A stretch of 64,000 bases of DNA from Bacillus renqingensis (GTDB lineage Bacteria > Bacillota > Bacilli > Bacillales > Cytobacillaceae): positions 62,001-126,000 of the forward strand of contig NZ_JADDIU010000010.1 of assembly GCF_016464375.1 (NCBI RefSeq). Reading direction: 5' to 3'. The notes under the pieces were generated by a model that was not told the origin of the DNA, did not search any database, and worked only from the letters and a program-made list of their open reading frames with translations. Below are positions 63,374 through 64,000 of the stretch, piece by piece. The translations under genes and the position numbers were made by a program. Every line of letters starts with the position of its first letter. Position 1 is the first letter of the stretch.

Positions 63374-64000
63374 ATGATTACTACCATATCAAATACCCAC
63401 CCAAAGGAAATAAAAAAAGTTATATTAGGTAATGGAAATATTTCCATAAATGAAATCATTGCTGTTTCTAGATATGATGCCGAGGTTTTATTTTCACAGG
63501 ATTACCGTGAACGAGTAAATCTTTCACGATCGGTCATTGAAAAGTTTTTAGATGAAGAACGGGTCATTTACGGGGTCACAACAGGATTTGGAAGTAACGT
63601 AACCGAAACGATCTCCACAGAAGACGCCGAGGCACTTCAAAAAAATATTATTCGTTCTCATGCAGTATCAGTTGGTGTCCCGTTGGAAAAAGAAGTGGTA
63701 AGAGCCATCCAATTTATGATTCTAGTTAATTTAGGGAATGGTTTCTCTGGTGTAAAGTTAGCGACTTTAGAACTTTTAAGATCGCTGCTCAATCACCAAA
63801 TTATTCCTTTTGCCCCTGGAGAAGGGTCGGTTGCGTATTTAGCTATTGAAGCCCATATGGCCTTAGTGTTAATGGGGGAAGGAAAAGCCTGGTACAATGG
63901 TGAGTTGATTCCAGGGAATGAAGCTTTAGAAAAAGCTGGATTGCAGCCTGTTTCATTGGGCTGTAAGGAAGGATTATCCCTAACAAATGGATCGACTTCG
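63374..64000 (+). CDS. HAL/PAL-fold lyase lacking the MIO triad (5' part; runs off the window)
   Basis: The first 209 residues match histidine ammonia-lyase: YGVTTGFGSN carries the catalytic Tyr66, followed by LQKNIIRSHAVSVG, LVNLGNGFSGV and the GSV entry to the cofactor loop. In HAL this loop reads GSVGASGDLAPLAHM, and its Ala-Ser-Gly cyclises to the MIO prosthetic group. Here residues 151-162 read GSVAYLAIEAHM, three residues shorter, with no ASG. The enzyme cannot form MIO and so must act differently, as ergothionase is reported to do, or be inactive. ATG 63374 follows AAGGAAGG. The preceding MFS gene and this one look like an operon. Confidence 0.9.
   Translation, partial: MITTISNTHPKEIKKVILGNGNISINEIIAVSRYDAEVLFSQDYRERVNLSRSVIEKFLDEERVIYGVTTGFGSNVTETISTEDAEALQKNIIRSHAVSVGVPLEKEVVRAIQFMILVNLGNGFSGVKLATLELLRSLLNHQIIPFAPGEGSVAYLAIEAHMALVLMGEGKAWYNGELIPGNEALEKAGLQPVSLGCKEGLSLTNGSTS

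Noticed and set aside
1..64000. CRISPR array, tRNA, rRNA, insertion sequence or prophage
   Set aside because: No regularly spaced repeats, RNA gene patterns, transposase motifs or phage structural genes were seen on reading both strands; only relics at 61047-61597.

Overview
The window reads as chromosomal DNA of an endospore-former-type Firmicute (Bacillaceae, perhaps near Neobacillus, Mesobacillus or Bacillus; the genus is inference). The reasons are A+T-rich sequence, strong GGAGG-type ribosome binding sites with frequent GTG and TTG starts, a leucine/isovalerate operon in the same gene order as Bacillus subtilis yngJ-yngI-yngH-yngHB-yngG-yngF-yngE, PRD/PTS regulators, and copies of an intergenic hairpin repeat common in Bacillaceae. 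No rRNA, tRNA, CRISPR array or intact insertion sequence was seen. The content is overwhelmingly catabolic: substrate-specific transporters, their enzymes and local regulators.

Region by region. (1) 1-12392: an aromatic/furan acid cluster holding the end of a molybdenum hydroxylase FAD subunit, its 2Fe-2S subunit, an acyl-CoA ligase, an enoyl-CoA hydratase, UbiX, an MFS carrier, an aldehyde dehydrogenase, an iron alcohol dehydrogenase, a sodium/solute symporter, UbiD and a BenE-type carrier. This set matches the hmf (furfural/5-hydroxymethylfurfural/2-furoate) pathway well. (2) 12393-23409: mixed single genes: a transporter remnant, a nitrilase-family amidase, a Nudix hydrolase, a membrane diguanylate cyclase, a major royal jelly/Yellow-family protein, BrnQ, an Xaa-Pro peptidase, an azoreductase and a Fic protein. 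(3) 23757-30895: a lactose/cellobiose-type PTS (IIA, IIB, IIC) joined to a divergent adenine-deaminase-like amidohydrolase, an M24-fold protein without its metal-binding aspartates, and a PRD regulator. (4) 31513-36187: a second PRD regulator, a class II aldolase and a fructose-type PTS IIABC. (5) 36493-46911: a GAF/PucR-type regulator divergent from the leucine/isovalerate operon, with a good CcpA (cre) site between them. (6) 47331-60894: a long operon combining fructoselysine-type kinase (FrlD) and deglycase (FrlB) with HyuA/HyuB, a dipeptide-type ABC transporter, an M20-fold protein lacking key metal ligands, and a terminal GntR regulator. (7) 60895-64000: a decayed junction with fragments of a Nudix gene and a ParM-like gene, then an MFS carrier followed by a histidine-ammonia-lyase-fold protein that lacks the Ala-Ser-Gly triad forming the MIO cofactor; this last gene runs off the window.

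The most interesting parts are the frl/hyu/dpp/M20 operon (a candidate pathway for glycated dipeptides or cyclised Amadori products), the MIO-less lyase with its carrier (a candidate ergothionase-like or new elimination enzyme), the PTS/amidohydrolase/M24 operon, and the furan cluster. Functions are inferred from family membership and context only; no database search was possible.
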